In this document: piece by piece, positions 42,084-50,557 of the stretch
Position numbering within the stretch: position 1 is the first letter of the stretch
Layout of the letters: every line of letters begins with the position of its first letter
Assembly (NCBI GenBank): GCA_041483135.1
Contig: JBGPFE010000002.1
Span: 85,492-149,491 of the forward strand
Length of the DNA stretch: 64,000 nt
Source of the DNA: PALSA-1004 sp041483135
GTDB lineage: Bacteria; Pseudomonadota; Gammaproteobacteria; Burkholderiales; SG8-41
Reading direction: 5' to 3'
The notes under the pieces: model-generated
Seen by the model: only the letters and a program-made list of their open reading frames with translations
Told to the model about the DNA's origin: nothing
Databases searched by the model: none
Program-made: the position numbers and the translations under genes

Positions 42084-43559
42084 ATGCGCAATCTTTACAA
42101 ATACATGGGAATGGCGCTCGCGCTGATACTGGGGTTGATGCTGATTTCGACCATCTACTTCACGCTGTTCGATCTGCAGTGGCTCGCGTTCCTCGCCGGC
42201 GTGCTGTTTGCGGCAGTCTCGGCGATGACCAGCCAGACCGCGAAAGCGCAGTGGCTGGTTGCCCGCCGCACGCGGCAGCTCGAGCGCAACAAGGAGCAGC
42301 TGGCGCTGGAAATCACACGCCGCGAACTCGCGGCCGCGGAGTTCGCGGCCGCCGAGGCGGGCTTCCGTCTCGTCGGCGACGCGCTGCCGGCGATGATCGC
42401 ATGCGTCGACCGCGAAGAGCGCTGCAGCTACCACAACCGGGCCTTCGGTTTATGGTGCGGGCGCAGCAGCGACCGCATCGACAATCTGCCGCTGCGTGAC
42501 GTCGTCGGCAACGCAATCTACGAGGACGTGAAATCGCGCGGCGCTGAAGCGCTGGCCGGCAAGGAAGTCCGCTACGACACGGAATGGCCGCATCACGGGA
42601 GCAACGAATCCGTGGCCGTCACGCTGCTGCCTTATCCGCCGGGCGCGGCGGAGCCGGCCGGTTTCTACGTGGTGATGGCGAAGGCGGGGGCTGCCGCTGC
42701 CGCGCAGCCGGCAGGGGCGCCTGCCGATTCGGTCGGCAACGTGGTGATCGTGTCGCAGGAAAGCGGCGAGACGGTTTACCTCGAGTCGATGACCGAGCAA
42801 CTGATCGGGGGAAGCGATCCGCGCGACCGCCTCGTGCAGGCGCTGCAGGAAGACCAGTTCATCCTGTTTGCGCAGAAAATAAAACCGCTGGCGGCGAACG
42901 CACCCGATCCGCACTGTTTCGAGGTGCTCCTGCGCATGCAGGAAGAGGAGGATCACATGCTGCCGCCCGGCGGATTCTTTCCAGTCGCCGAGCGCTACAA
43001 CCTTATGGGGGAAATCGACCGCTGGGTGGTGCGCAACCTGCTCAAGCGGTGCGCCGGAAAAAAGCGCGACGATCCCGCCTGGCGCATGCCGCTGTATTGC
43101 GTGAACCTCTGCGGCGCGACGCTCTGCGACATCGGATTTCCGCGCTACGTCGAAAGCGAGCTTGAACGCTACGCGGTGCCCGCCGGCAACCTGTGCTTCG
43201 AAATCGCCGAGCCCGACCTGCTCGATCATTACCGCGACGTGCACGCGTTGATGCGCGCGCTCAGGCCGCTCGGTTGCCGTTTTACCGCGGACGCATTCGG
43301 CAGCGTCAAGGTCTCGTTCGCGCCGTTTCGCGAGCTGAAGTTCGATTTCGTCAAGATCGACGGCATCATCATCCAGAACATGCTGAGAGAGCAGTCCGAT
43401 CTCGCCAAGACGCGGGCGATCGCGCTCGCGTGCCGGAAGATCGGCGTGCGCACGATCGCCGAATTCGTCGAAACCGAGGAAACGCTCGCGCGGCTGCGCG
43501 ATATCGGCATCGACTACGCGCAGGGCTTCGGCATCGGCAAGCCGGAACCGCTGGCGTAA
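42084..43559 (+). CDS. Membrane PAS-EAL domain protein with altered active site
   Basis: A 491-residue protein with two N-terminal transmembrane helices (about 8-28 and 33-50), a coiled stretch (about 55-90), a PAS domain (about 95-205) and an EAL-fold domain (about 250-490). The EAL motif reads EVL at 280-282, which some active enzymes also have. The DDFG motif reads DAFG at 403-406, so the second metal-binding aspartate is alanine. Asparagine in CVNLCG, lysine in FVKIDG, and AEFVETEE are retained. Reduced or no phosphodiesterase activity, with c-di-GMP sensing instead, is a reasonable inference. ATG 42084 is chosen over an in-frame TTG at 42036 because it begins the membrane segment, although no strong ribosome site precedes either. 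Confidence 0.86.
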   Translation: MRNLYKYMGMALALILGLMLISTIYFTLFDLQWLAFLAGVLFAAVSAMTSQTAKAQWLVARRTRQLERNKEQLALEITRRELAAAEFAAAEAGFRLVGDALPAMIACVDREERCSYHNRAFGLWCGRSSDRIDNLPLRDVVGNAIYEDVKSRGAEALAGKEVRYDTEWPHHGSNESVAVTLLPYPPGAAEPAGFYVVMAKAGAAAAAQPAGAPADSVGNVVIVSQESGETVYLESMTEQLIGGSDPRDRLVQALQEDQFILFAQKIKPLAANAPDPHCFEVLLRMQEEEDHMLPPGGFFPVAERYNLMGEIDRWVVRNLLKRCAGKKRDDPAWRMPLYCVNLCGATLCDIGFPRYVESELERYAVPAGNLCFEIAEPDLLDHYRDVHALMRALRPLGCRFTADAFGSVKVSFAPFRELKFDFVKIDGIIIQNMLREQSDLAKTRAIALACRKIGVRTIAEFVETEETLARLRDIGIDYAQGFGIGKPEPLA

Positions 43560-43742
43560 TTGTCGTAACCGGCCGTTTCAGAACACGCCTGGCGCCGCCT
43601 GTTAAGCGTGCCGGCAGTTTGCCAATCGCGGGGCTTGCGCTTCCCATGCCGCTCCCCGAAAAAACCTCTAGAATCCATGCTGAGGGCCGAGCGGCGATAA
43701 AAGAGCAGGGCTCCCTTTCAAAAATCCATGCAGGAGGAAAGA

Positions 43743-44717
43743 ATGAATATCATGTTGCGTCACGCCTGGTTGGCGTTATTGTCCGTGCCGTTCATTTGCG
43801 CGGGCTCAGCCTCCGCGCAAAACTATCCCGTTAAACCGATCCGCATCATCGTGCCGTACTCGCCCGGCGGCTCGACCGACGTGGTGTTCCGCCTTCTGGC
43901 GCCACGGCTGACCGAGATCCTCGGCCAGACGGTGGTGGTCGAGAACCGGCCCGGGGGCTCCTCGACGATCGGCCTGGACATCGCCGCCAAGTCGCCACCC
44001 GACGGCTATACGCTGGGGATCCCCAACATCACGTTCGGCGCCAATCCGAGCCTGATGAAAAAAATGCCGTTCGATACGGAGAAGGACCTCATGCCGGTGA
44101 GCCTGGTTTCCATCGTCACGCTGGTACTGGCGGTGCACCCGTCGGTGCCGGCGCGAACCGTCAAGGAATTGATCGCGCTGGCGAAGGCGAGGCCGGGCAG
44201 CCTCAATTACGGTTCCGCGGGCAACGCCAGCGCGAACCACCTCGCGACCGAGCGGTTCAGCTACATGACCGGCATCAAAATGGTCCACGTCCCGTACAAG
44301 GGCGGCGGCCCGGCGGTCGTTTCCATCGTCGGCGGCGAGACCGCGATCCTGTTCGCCACCATTCCTTCTTCGATCCAGCACTTCCAGAGCGGCAGGCTGA
44401 TCCCGCTCGGCGTGAGCAGCCTGAAGCGCAACGTCGCGCTTCCCAACGTCCCGAGCATAGCCGAAGCCGCCGTTCCCGGATTCGAGGCGATCGAATGGAA
44501 CGGCGTCGTCGTGCCGGCGGGAACGCCTCCCGCGGTGATCGACCGGCTGCACCAGGCCATCGTCAAGGCCCTGGCCATACCCGAGGTGAAAGAGCGAATC
44601 GTGGGCCTGGGCGCGGACCCGGTCGGCAGCTCGCCGGAAGAGTTCGCGGCATTCATCAAGAAGGAAATTGCGACGTGGTCGAAGGTGATCAAGGAAGTCG
44701 GCATTACCGTTGAATGA
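43743..44717 (+). CDS. Bug/TctC-type tripartite tricarboxylate transporter binding protein
   Basis: A second periplasmic Bug-family solute-binding protein, 324 residues. The signal peptide ends near CAGSASAQ, and the motifs are YSPGGSTDVVFR, the VENRPGGSSTIG loop and PPDGYTLGIPN. ATG 43743 is preceded by AGGAGGAA and is preferred over ATG 43728, which overlaps that ribosome site. No membrane TctA/TctB genes are close. An alpha/beta hydrolase follows on the same strand after about 57 bases, which may mean the bound ligand is an ester or lactone precursor, but this is only neighbourhood evidence. Confidence 0.91.
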   Translation: MNIMLRHAWLALLSVPFICAGSASAQNYPVKPIRIIVPYSPGGSTDVVFRLLAPRLTEILGQTVVVENRPGGSSTIGLDIAAKSPPDGYTLGIPNITFGANPSLMKKMPFDTEKDLMPVSLVSIVTLVLAVHPSVPARTVKELIALAKARPGSLNYGSAGNASANHLATERFSYMTGIKMVHVPYKGGGPAVVSIVGGETAILFATIPSSIQHFQSGRLIPLGVSSLKRNVALPNVPSIAEAAVPGFEAIEWNGVVVPAGTPPAVIDRLHQAIVKALAIPEVKERIVGLGADPVGSSPEEFAAFIKKEIATWSKVIKEVGITVE

Positions 44718-44774
44718 GAGTAGGAGCAGTCAGCTATCAGCCTTCAGCAATCAGCCAAGCGAGGAGAGTGATTG

Positions 44775-45950
44775 ATGCCGTCCGGCGGTACCTGGATCGA
44801 GCAATTCCCGGGCAACTTCGTGTGGTCGAACGCGGCGCTCGTCACCAAAGGCATGGCGCCGTACGGCGCGGTCGCGCTCGGCGAGATCGACGAAGTCTGC
44901 GAGCGGCTCAAGTCGCGTCAGAGCGAACCCGATGCATGGCGGCAGGAGTGGTGCGCAATGGCGAGCCGGCTGAAACAAACGGCCGCCGAAGCCGCCGCCG
45001 AGGGACGCCAGTTCACCGCGGGCAATTACTATCTGCGCGCCGGCATGTACTACTTCACCGCCGAGCGCTTCGTCGAGCCGGGCGAACTGAAGCGCGAAAT
45101 CGGCCGCAAGGCGCTGCAATGCAAACACGCAGGGCTCGAGCGGCGCTACCCGAACATCGAGCGCGTCGAAGTCCCGTACGAGGGCGACGCGCCGTCCGCG
45201 GGCACGCTGCCGGCGTTGTTCATGAAAGCGCCAGGCGTGAAAGGGCGCGCGCCGACGGTGGTGGTGTTCAACGGCATGGACAACTGCAAGGAAATGAGCG
45301 TGTTGTTCAACGGCCTCGAGTTCGCCGCGCGCGGATGGCATACGCTCGCGATCGACGGGCCGGGGCAGGGGGAGTCGCTGCGCATGCGCGAACTGTATGC
45401 GCGCCACGATTACGAGGTGCCGGGCAAAGCGGCTTACGATTACGTCGCCGCGCGGCCTGAGGTCGATCCGGAAAAAGTGGTGGTCATGGGCTACAGCTTC
45501 GGCGGCTATTACGCCGCGCGCATCGCCGCATTCGAGAAGCGCTACGCCGCGGGCGTCGCGTTCGCGGCGCTGCACTGGGACCTGGCAGGGTGGCAGCGTG
45601 AAATCAAGCGCAGGCACGAGACCGATCCGAAAAACACCGCGCAGTCCGCTTTCCATTTCCGCTGGGTCATGGGCTGCATCGATGACGCCGACGCTGCGAT
45701 CGAGAAAGCCGGGAAGTTTTCGCTGGCAGGCGTCGCTGAAAAAATCACCTGCCCGTTTCTGATCGTGCACGCCGAGGACGACAAGGTCGTGCCGGTCGCG
45801 TCGGCCCACAAGCTCTTTGCAGCGGTCGGGTCGAAGCGCAAAACCCTGAAGATACTCACCGCCGAAGACGGCGGCACCTACCATGCCCAAGCCGACAACC
45901 GGCAAGTAGGGGTCGATTACATAGCTGACTGGATAACTGCGAATATTTGA
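44775..45950 (+). CDS. Alpha/beta hydrolase (FrsA/DUF1100-like)
   Basis: A 391-residue hydrolase with a helical N-terminal cap (about 1-125) and a C-terminal alpha/beta core. The nucleophile serine lies in VVMGYSFGGYYAAR, with IDGPGQGES as the strand before it. A likely catalytic aspartate lies in IVHAEDDKVVPV and a histidine in GGTYHAQADN. This cap-plus-core form resembles the FrsA/DUF1100 group and 2,6-dihydroxypseudooxynicotine hydrolase, which cleave C-C or ester bonds. The substrate is unknown. GAGGAGAG lies 5-10 bases upstream of ATG 44775. It probably shares a transcript with the Bug gene. Confidence 0.85.
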   Translation: MPSGGTWIEQFPGNFVWSNAALVTKGMAPYGAVALGEIDEVCERLKSRQSEPDAWRQEWCAMASRLKQTAAEAAAEGRQFTAGNYYLRAGMYYFTAERFVEPGELKREIGRKALQCKHAGLERRYPNIERVEVPYEGDAPSAGTLPALFMKAPGVKGRAPTVVVFNGMDNCKEMSVLFNGLEFAARGWHTLAIDGPGQGESLRMRELYARHDYEVPGKAAYDYVAARPEVDPEKVVVMGYSFGGYYAARIAAFEKRYAAGVAFAALHWDLAGWQREIKRRHETDPKNTAQSAFHFRWVMGCIDDADAAIEKAGKFSLAGVAEKITCPFLIVHAEDDKVVPVASAHKLFAAVGSKRKTLKILTAEDGGTYHAQADNRQVGVDYIADWITANI

Positions 45951-45968
45951 AGCAGGATATTTAAGCCA

Positions 45969-46703
45969 TCAGACTGTAACAGTCAGGTCAGCCTGGAACG
46001 AGCGATTTTCGTCGCGGTAGCCCTTGGGATTGCAGATCACGCGCGTGCCCGCGACCTCGTAGTCGAAGCTGTCGTGGGTATGGCCGTGAATCCACAAGCG
46101 GGGCTTGCCCATCAGTGGCGTCAGGTCGGATACAAACGCCGGGTTGACGAGGTTGTCCTTCCAGCGCGGATGGATGCTGCCGGGATGCGGCGCGTGATGG
46201 GTTATGACCACCGTCCGGCCCGCGAACGGCGCGTCGAGTTTCCGCGCCAGCCAGCGCACCGCTTCGCGATGGAAATCAATCGTGTCTTCCGGTATCAGCA
46301 GGCGGTCGCGATACCGTATCTCCCGGAAATCGAGCACCTGCTTCCTGCTCTGCACGAACGAGTCGGGGATTTTTGCCGGGCCATAAAGATTGAAGTCGGT
46401 CCACAGCGTGGCGCCCAGGAACCGTACTCCATCCAGCACCACCTCGTCGCGGTCGAGGAGGTGGACCCCCATATCCTTTGCGTATGCCCTGATATGCGCA
46501 TTCATGGTATTCAGGTCGGCGCCGTAATACTCGTGGTTGCCGGGAACGTAGATCACCGGAATGTCGCTATCGGCGAATGCGGCCACGCCGTCGGTGCCGG
46601 GTGCGATGTCTCCGTCCAGAACCAATACGTCGGCGCCCGTGGCAGGCGGCCGGAAAGAGGGGTCTACCTCAAGGTGGAGGTCGGAGAGGATATGCAGCCG
46701 CAT
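45969..46703 (-). CDS. Calcineurin-like metallophosphoesterase
   Basis: A 244-residue metallophosphoesterase. All the metal-binding motifs are present in order: SDLHLE (D-x-H), LDGDIAPG (GD), PGNHEYYG (GNHE), VITHHAPHP and IHGHTHDSF (GHxH). No signal peptide is present, so the enzyme is cytoplasmic. Substrates in this family range from nucleotides to phosphodiesters and cannot be inferred. It runs opposite to the hydrolase and ends 18 bases from it (convergent). A minus-strand -10 element lies about 40 bases upstream. Confidence 0.9.
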   Translation of the reverse strand: MRLHILSDLHLEVDPSFRPPATGADVLVLDGDIAPGTDGVAAFADSDIPVIYVPGNHEYYGADLNTMNAHIRAYAKDMGVHLLDRDEVVLDGVRFLGATLWTDFNLYGPAKIPDSFVQSRKQVLDFREIRYRDRLLIPEDTIDFHREAVRWLARKLDAPFAGRTVVITHHAPHPGSIHPRWKDNLVNPAFVSDLTPLMGKPRLWIHGHTHDSFDYEVAGTRVICNPKGYRDENRSFQADLTVTV

Positions 46704-46741
46704 GGTTTACCTTGCCGCACTCTTAATTTGACATAATATAC

Positions 46742-46747
46742 ATTATA
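46742..46747 (-). promoter_or_regulatory. Consensus -10 element for the metallophosphoesterase
   Basis: ATTATA on the plus strand reads TATAAT on the minus strand, a perfect -10 hexamer. It would place the transcript start near 46735, about 32 bases before the metallophosphoesterase start codon. The surrounding 30 bases are AT-rich in an otherwise GC-rich region. No clear -35 is seen at standard spacing. Confidence 0.5.
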
Positions 46748-47017
46748 CGAAGTACAGGCACAGATCAGCCTGCTGGGCCCGCCAGATCGCGCCAGGACGA
46801 ACGCTACACTCCAACCCCAGCCCGTAGCCTCGCCCTCACACGGGAAAAGGACAACCGCAGGACCTGTTCGGCGCAACCCCAATCGCCCGGCCGGGAGTAT
46901 TCCTTTGGGTTGAACCCTCGCCAAAATTCCCGAGACAGCCGGCGCGCCGGATACTACTACATTGAATTTTGGAGATGACCGGCCGGATCAAGGGATGGAA
47001 ACAGCAAACTAAACGAC
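46748..47017. other. Intergenic stretch with no recognised gene
   Basis: No supported gene lies between the metallophosphoesterase promoter and the small membrane protein. Reading frames here are short and without recognisable motifs. No repeat or terminator stands out. Confidence 0.4.
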
Positions 47018-47350
47018 CTATTTTTTCACCTGACCCCTGGCATCCATCGCCTCACGAATTCGCGCGGCTAGCTCATCCTGGGACAGCTCGTGAGGATCAC
47101 CTTCAAGCTGATCACCTTTCCAGGACGCCTCATCAATCGCATCGAAATCCACGACCTTGCGAGCTTCAAGCCTCAACCGATTGCGGCGAAATTCAAGATA
47201 GTGACGAAGCAGGCGCCTGACAACTGCCAGCGCTATCCACAGCCCGAGACCAAGCGCTGCATATGAAGTCCACGTCCAGAAATCCCGGCACACGAGATTA
47301 TTGAACGGCTGCTCAACACAATAACCGACGTAGGCAATCAAGGAGTTCAT
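47018..47350 (-). CDS. Small single-pass membrane protein of unknown function
   Basis: A 110-residue protein with one strong transmembrane helix (about 24-45, TSYAALGLGLWIALAVV). A very basic stretch follows (RRLLRHYLEFRRNRLRLEAR), then an acidic C-terminal tail with WKGDQLEGDP and LAARIREAMDARG. The positive-inside rule puts the C-terminal part in the cytoplasm. Start 47350 (MNSLIAYVGYC) is preferred over a longer version 13 codons upstream, because the conserved-looking part begins there. The family was not recognised with certainty. No neighbour on the same strand suggests a role. Confidence 0.65.
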   Translation of the reverse strand: MNSLIAYVGYCVEQPFNNLVCRDFWTWTSYAALGLGLWIALAVVRRLLRHYLEFRRNRLRLEARKVVDFDAIDEASWKGDQLEGDPHELSQDELAARIREAMDARGQVKK

Positions 47351-47486
47351 GACATCAGTATACCAAACAGCCACGGGCAATCGAATCACGGCTTGCCCGG
47401 AAACCGTGAAGCCTGGGACACGCTCGGCGCAGCCGTAAGACCATGCGTAAAAAACAGGCGCGCGCAGGAAACCAGTACGGCGGGAT

Positions 47487-48119
47487 TTACTGCGCCCCGG
47501 CCTTGACGAGTTGGTCGACGATCTGCTGGCGCTTGTTCGCGCGCGCGGCAGCCAGCGCGGTCAATCCGTCCACAGTCTTTAAATTGAAATCGGCGCCATT
47601 AGCGAGCAACAGCGAAACCAGCTCGGCGTGGCCTTCGCGCGCTGCCATCATCAGCACGGTATAGCCATTATCCGCCGCGGCATTGATGCGTGCGCCATAA
47701 GCGAGCAGCAAGCGGCAGATCTCGACACGTCCGCTGACGGCCGCATACATCAATGGCGTCCATCCGCTTTGATTGACCTCGGCGCCTTGCACCAGCAGGT
47801 GCCTGACTACTTCCAGATGATCATGCAGCGCGGCGAGCATCAACGCCGTTTCTCCCAGGGCATTGCGGGCATTGACCTTCGCTTGCGCGGCGAGCAGCGT
47901 CTTGACCGCGCCGACGCTGCCTTCCTTCGCGGCCAATATCAGCAGTGAATTTCCTTCCACATCGGTGGTATCGGCGTCCAGACCCCGTTTGAGCAGCCCG
48001 GTTACGACCTGCACGTCGTCTTTTTTGACGGCTTCCAGCATGTCTTCGTAGGCCCCGGCCACGGCAAGCTGGCAAATCAAGGCTAAAAGCAAACCCGAAA
48101 CAAACTTAAATGATGACAT
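47487..48119 (-). CDS. Secreted or periplasmic ankyrin-repeat protein
   Basis: A 210-residue protein with a signal-peptide-like N-terminus (FKFVSGLLLALICQLAVAGA). About five ankyrin repeats follow, seen as GNSLLILAAKEGSVGAVKTL, GETALMLAALHDHLEVVRHL, GWTPLMYAAVSGRVEICRLL and GYTVLMMAAREGHAELVSLL. Ankyrin repeats bind partner proteins; none can be named. The start at 48119 gives a clean signal peptide; an in-frame ATG at 48140 would overlap the tatD stop. It lies 10 bases after tatD and is probably the last gene of the mltG-tmk-holB-tatD string. Confidence 0.85.
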   Translation of the reverse strand: MSSFKFVSGLLLALICQLAVAGAYEDMLEAVKKDDVQVVTGLLKRGLDADTTDVEGNSLLILAAKEGSVGAVKTLLAAQAKVNARNALGETALMLAALHDHLEVVRHLLVQGAEVNQSGWTPLMYAAVSGRVEICRLLLAYGARINAAADNGYTVLMMAAREGHAELVSLLLANGADFNLKTVDGLTALAAARANKRQQIVDQLVKAGAQ

Positions 48120-48129
48120 TAGATATAGC

Positions 48130-48894
48130 CTATATAACATTGAATAATTGATTAAAATTATCTGTCGTGGCTTGACCTACCCGATCGAAGCTCACCCCCT
48201 TGAGGCTGGCGATTTCTTCGGCCACATGCCTGACGTAGCCAGGCTGGTTGGTTTTACCGCGGTGGGGAACGGGCGCCAGATAGGGCGCGTCGGTCTCGAT
48301 CAGCATGTTTTCAAGCGGCACCCGGCGCGCGACCTCTTTCAACGCCTGTGCATTCTTGAAAGTCACGATTCCCGAAAACGAGATATAGAAACCCATATCC
48401 ATGGCGGCGCGCGCAGTCTCCCAGCTTTCGGTGAAGCAGTGCATTACCCCGCCCGCCTCGCCCGCACCCTCCTCGCGCATGATGCGCAGCGTGTCTGCCG
48501 CCGCTTCGCGGGTATGGATGATCAGCGGCTTGCCGCATTCGCGCGCGGCCCGGATGTGAGTACGGAAACGCTCGCGCTGCCATTCGAGATCGCCCTTGAG
48601 CCGGTAATAATCGAGCCCGGTCTCGCCGATCGCGACAATTCTGGGATGCCCGGCAAGCTCGACCAGCTCCGCACTTGTCACCGCGGCGGCACTCTCGTAG
48701 TCGGGATGCACGCCGACCGACGCGTAGATGTGCGGGTAAGTCTCCGCCAGCTTGCGCACGCGCGGGAAATCCTCGAGCGTCACCGATACGCACAGCGCGC
48801 GCTCGACCTGGTTTGCGCGCATCAGATCGAACACCGAATCGAGCTGGCCGGCCAGCTCCGGAAAATCGATGTGGCAGTGCGAGTCAACCAGCAT
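48130..48894 (-). CDS. tatD: TatD-family metal-dependent hydrolase (DNase)
   Basis: A 254-residue TIM-barrel metal-dependent hydrolase of the TatD/YcfH family, with reported 3'-5' exonuclease activity. Metal ligands appear as the DSHCHIDF opening, AIGETGLDYYR, IIHTREAAADT, MHCFTES and IETDAPYLAPVPHRGK. The start at 48894 (MLVDSHCHID) overlaps the holB end by 11 bases; a longer frame upstream is not conserved. The tmk-holB-tatD order is typical, but the pilZ gene that often separates holB and tatD is absent. Confidence 0.95.
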   Translation of the reverse strand: MLVDSHCHIDFPELAGQLDSVFDLMRANQVERALCVSVTLEDFPRVRKLAETYPHIYASVGVHPDYESAAAVTSAELVELAGHPRIVAIGETGLDYYRLKGDLEWQRERFRTHIRAARECGKPLIIHTREAAADTLRIMREEGAGEAGGVMHCFTESWETARAAMDMGFYISFSGIVTFKNAQALKEVARRVPLENMLIETDAPYLAPVPHRGKTNQPGYVRHVAEEIASLKGVSFDRVGQATTDNFNQLFNVI

Positions 48895-49945
48895 GACCGT
48901 CAGCCGGGGATTCCCCGCGCATGAGCGCCGCATACGACAGCAGCAGTTGCTCGATGAATAAACGCGCGTTGAGCGGGTGGTTGACGCTGCGCTGCTGGCG
49001 CACCAGCGCGCGGTGATAGCGCGCGATATCGGCAGCGCGCAGATGAACGGACATCTGCGTCAATGCTTTCTCGAAATCCGGGTTATAGCGCACGCGGCCG
49101 CCCGACTTCGCCCTCAATAAATCGTAGGTCCAGCGCTGCAGCCACCCGAGCACCCGGGCAACTGGAAATTCGCGCACCTGCTCGGCCAGCGCCAGGGGAT
49201 CGATTTTAGACGCGGCGAGGTTTCCCAGCAGGGCTATGCGCTGGCTCCAGAATTCGCCGTCATCGAGCGTCAGCGCGGCGAGCGGCGCGTTGCCGGTCTG
49301 CGCCAGGCTCAACGCCGGATCGGCTATGCCCTGCCCGCGCAGCCATTGCTCGGCCGCGGCCGCCGGCGGCGTCGGCAGCACGATCTGCTGGCAGCGGCTG
49401 ATGACGGTCGCTGGCAGATAGCTCGGGCGGTGCGCGACCAGCATGAAACGCGTGCCCGGCGGCGGCTCCTCGAGATTTTTCAGCAGCGCGTTGGCCGCGT
49501 TCGGATTCAGCCTCTCGGCCGGATAAAACACGATGGTTTTACCCCCATGCTGGTGCGCGGTCAGATTGATGAAATCCTGCAGATCCCTGACGTCCTCCAC
49601 CCGGATCTCCTGGCTCGGTTTACGTTTACCGGAAGCTGACTGGTCGGATTCAGCGGCGTCCGGTGCTGCGACCTGGGATTCGGCCGGCCGCATTACCTCG
49701 GGCAGAATTTCGCGGTAGTCCGGATGATTGCCGGCGGCAAACCAGCGGCAGCTCCGGCATGCACCGCAAGCCGCGCCGTCAGCGGCGGGCGTTTCGCAGG
49801 CCAGCGATTGGGCTAGCTTGCGCACGAAATCGAGCTTGCCGATGCCTTCCCTGCCCTTGAACAACAAGGCGTGCGGCAGCGCAGTCTTGCGTTGCAGTAT
49901 TTCCAGCCATTGCTGCTGGTGCCATGGATAAACGGTCACCGGCAT
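48884..49945 (-). CDS. holB: DNA polymerase III subunit delta'
   Basis: Clamp-loader subunit of the replicative polymerase. The 353 residues start with YPWHQQQWLEILQ and carry a P-loop-like FKGREGIGKLDFVR segment. A four-cysteine zinc module follows (the CET, CGAC and SCRWF cysteines, about 49-66), then an SRC-type segment (VISRCQQIVLPT) and the C-terminal helical collar domain. About 20 extra residues (around 90-110, rich in S, Q and K) lie between the zinc module and ATPase core. The start overlaps tmk by 10 bases and the end overlaps tatD by 11. Confidence 0.94.
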   Translation of the reverse strand: MPVTVYPWHQQQWLEILQRKTALPHALLFKGREGIGKLDFVRKLAQSLACETPAADGAACGACRSCRWFAAGNHPDYREILPEVMRPAESQVAAPDAAESDQSASGKRKPSQEIRVEDVRDLQDFINLTAHQHGGKTIVFYPAERLNPNAANALLKNLEEPPPGTRFMLVAHRPSYLPATVISRCQQIVLPTPPAAAAEQWLRGQGIADPALSLAQTGNAPLAALTLDDGEFWSQRIALLGNLAASKIDPLALAEQVREFPVARVLGWLQRWTYDLLRAKSGGRVRYNPDFEKALTQMSVHLRAADIARYHRALVRQQRSVNHPLNARLFIEQLLLSYAALMRGESPADGHAG

Positions 49946-50553
49946 AACGCACCCGCGAGGTCCGCAAGCTGCTGCTGGACCTGGACGATGCTCCGGCTGG
50001 CGTCGAGCACGTGGATGCGGGCCGGAGCCTCGCGCGCACGGCGCAGGTATGCCTCGCGCACGCGGCCGTAAAAATCATCCCGCTCCTGCTCGAAACGGTC
50101 GGCGCTGCGCGCGCCGCGTGCACGCTGGCGGCCGAGTCCCGGCGCCAGGTCCAGGAGCAGCGTGAGATCGGGCTGCAGTCCGCGCTGCACCCACTGCTCG
50201 AGTTGCAGCAAACGCTGCCAGTCGACGCCGCGTCCGCCGCCCTGGTAGGCAAACGTCGCATCGGTAAAGCGGTCGCACACGACCCATTCGCCTGCAGCCA
50301 GCGCCGGCTCGATCACTTTGTCGAGGTGCTCGCGCCGCGCCGCGAACATCAGCATGGCCTCGGTTTCCGCGTGCATCGCGCTTTTCGGGTCGAGCAGGAC
50401 TTGGCGCAGCTGTTCGCCGAGCCCGGTGCCGCCGGGTTCGCGCGTGACGCGCGCCGCGATCCCGCGCTGGCGGAAAAAATCGGCGAGCCACGCCACATGC
50501 GTGCTCTTGCCGGCGCCGTCGATGCCTTCGAGGGTGATGAATTTGCCGCGCAT
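49936..50553 (-). CDS. tmk: Thymidylate kinase
   Basis: Phosphorylates dTMP to dTDP for DNA synthesis. The 205-residue protein has the P-loop EGIDGAGKSTH at about 9-19, the DRF-type segment WVVCDRFTDATFAYQG and the LDLAPGLGRQRARGA lid region with arginines, typical of the proteobacterial type. The MRGKFITLEG start at 50553 is conventional; an ATG immediately before it and an in-frame ATG at 50571 within mltG are alternatives. The gene overlaps holB and follows the mltG stop by a few bases. Confidence 0.95.
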   Translation of the reverse strand: MRGKFITLEGIDGAGKSTHVAWLADFFRQRGIAARVTREPGGTGLGEQLRQVLLDPKSAMHAETEAMLMFAARREHLDKVIEPALAAGEWVVCDRFTDATFAYQGGGRGVDWQRLLQLEQWVQRGLQPDLTLLLDLAPGLGRQRARGARSADRFEQERDDFYGRVREAYLRRAREAPARIHVLDASRSIVQVQQQLADLAGALCR

Positions 50554-50557
50554 CATG

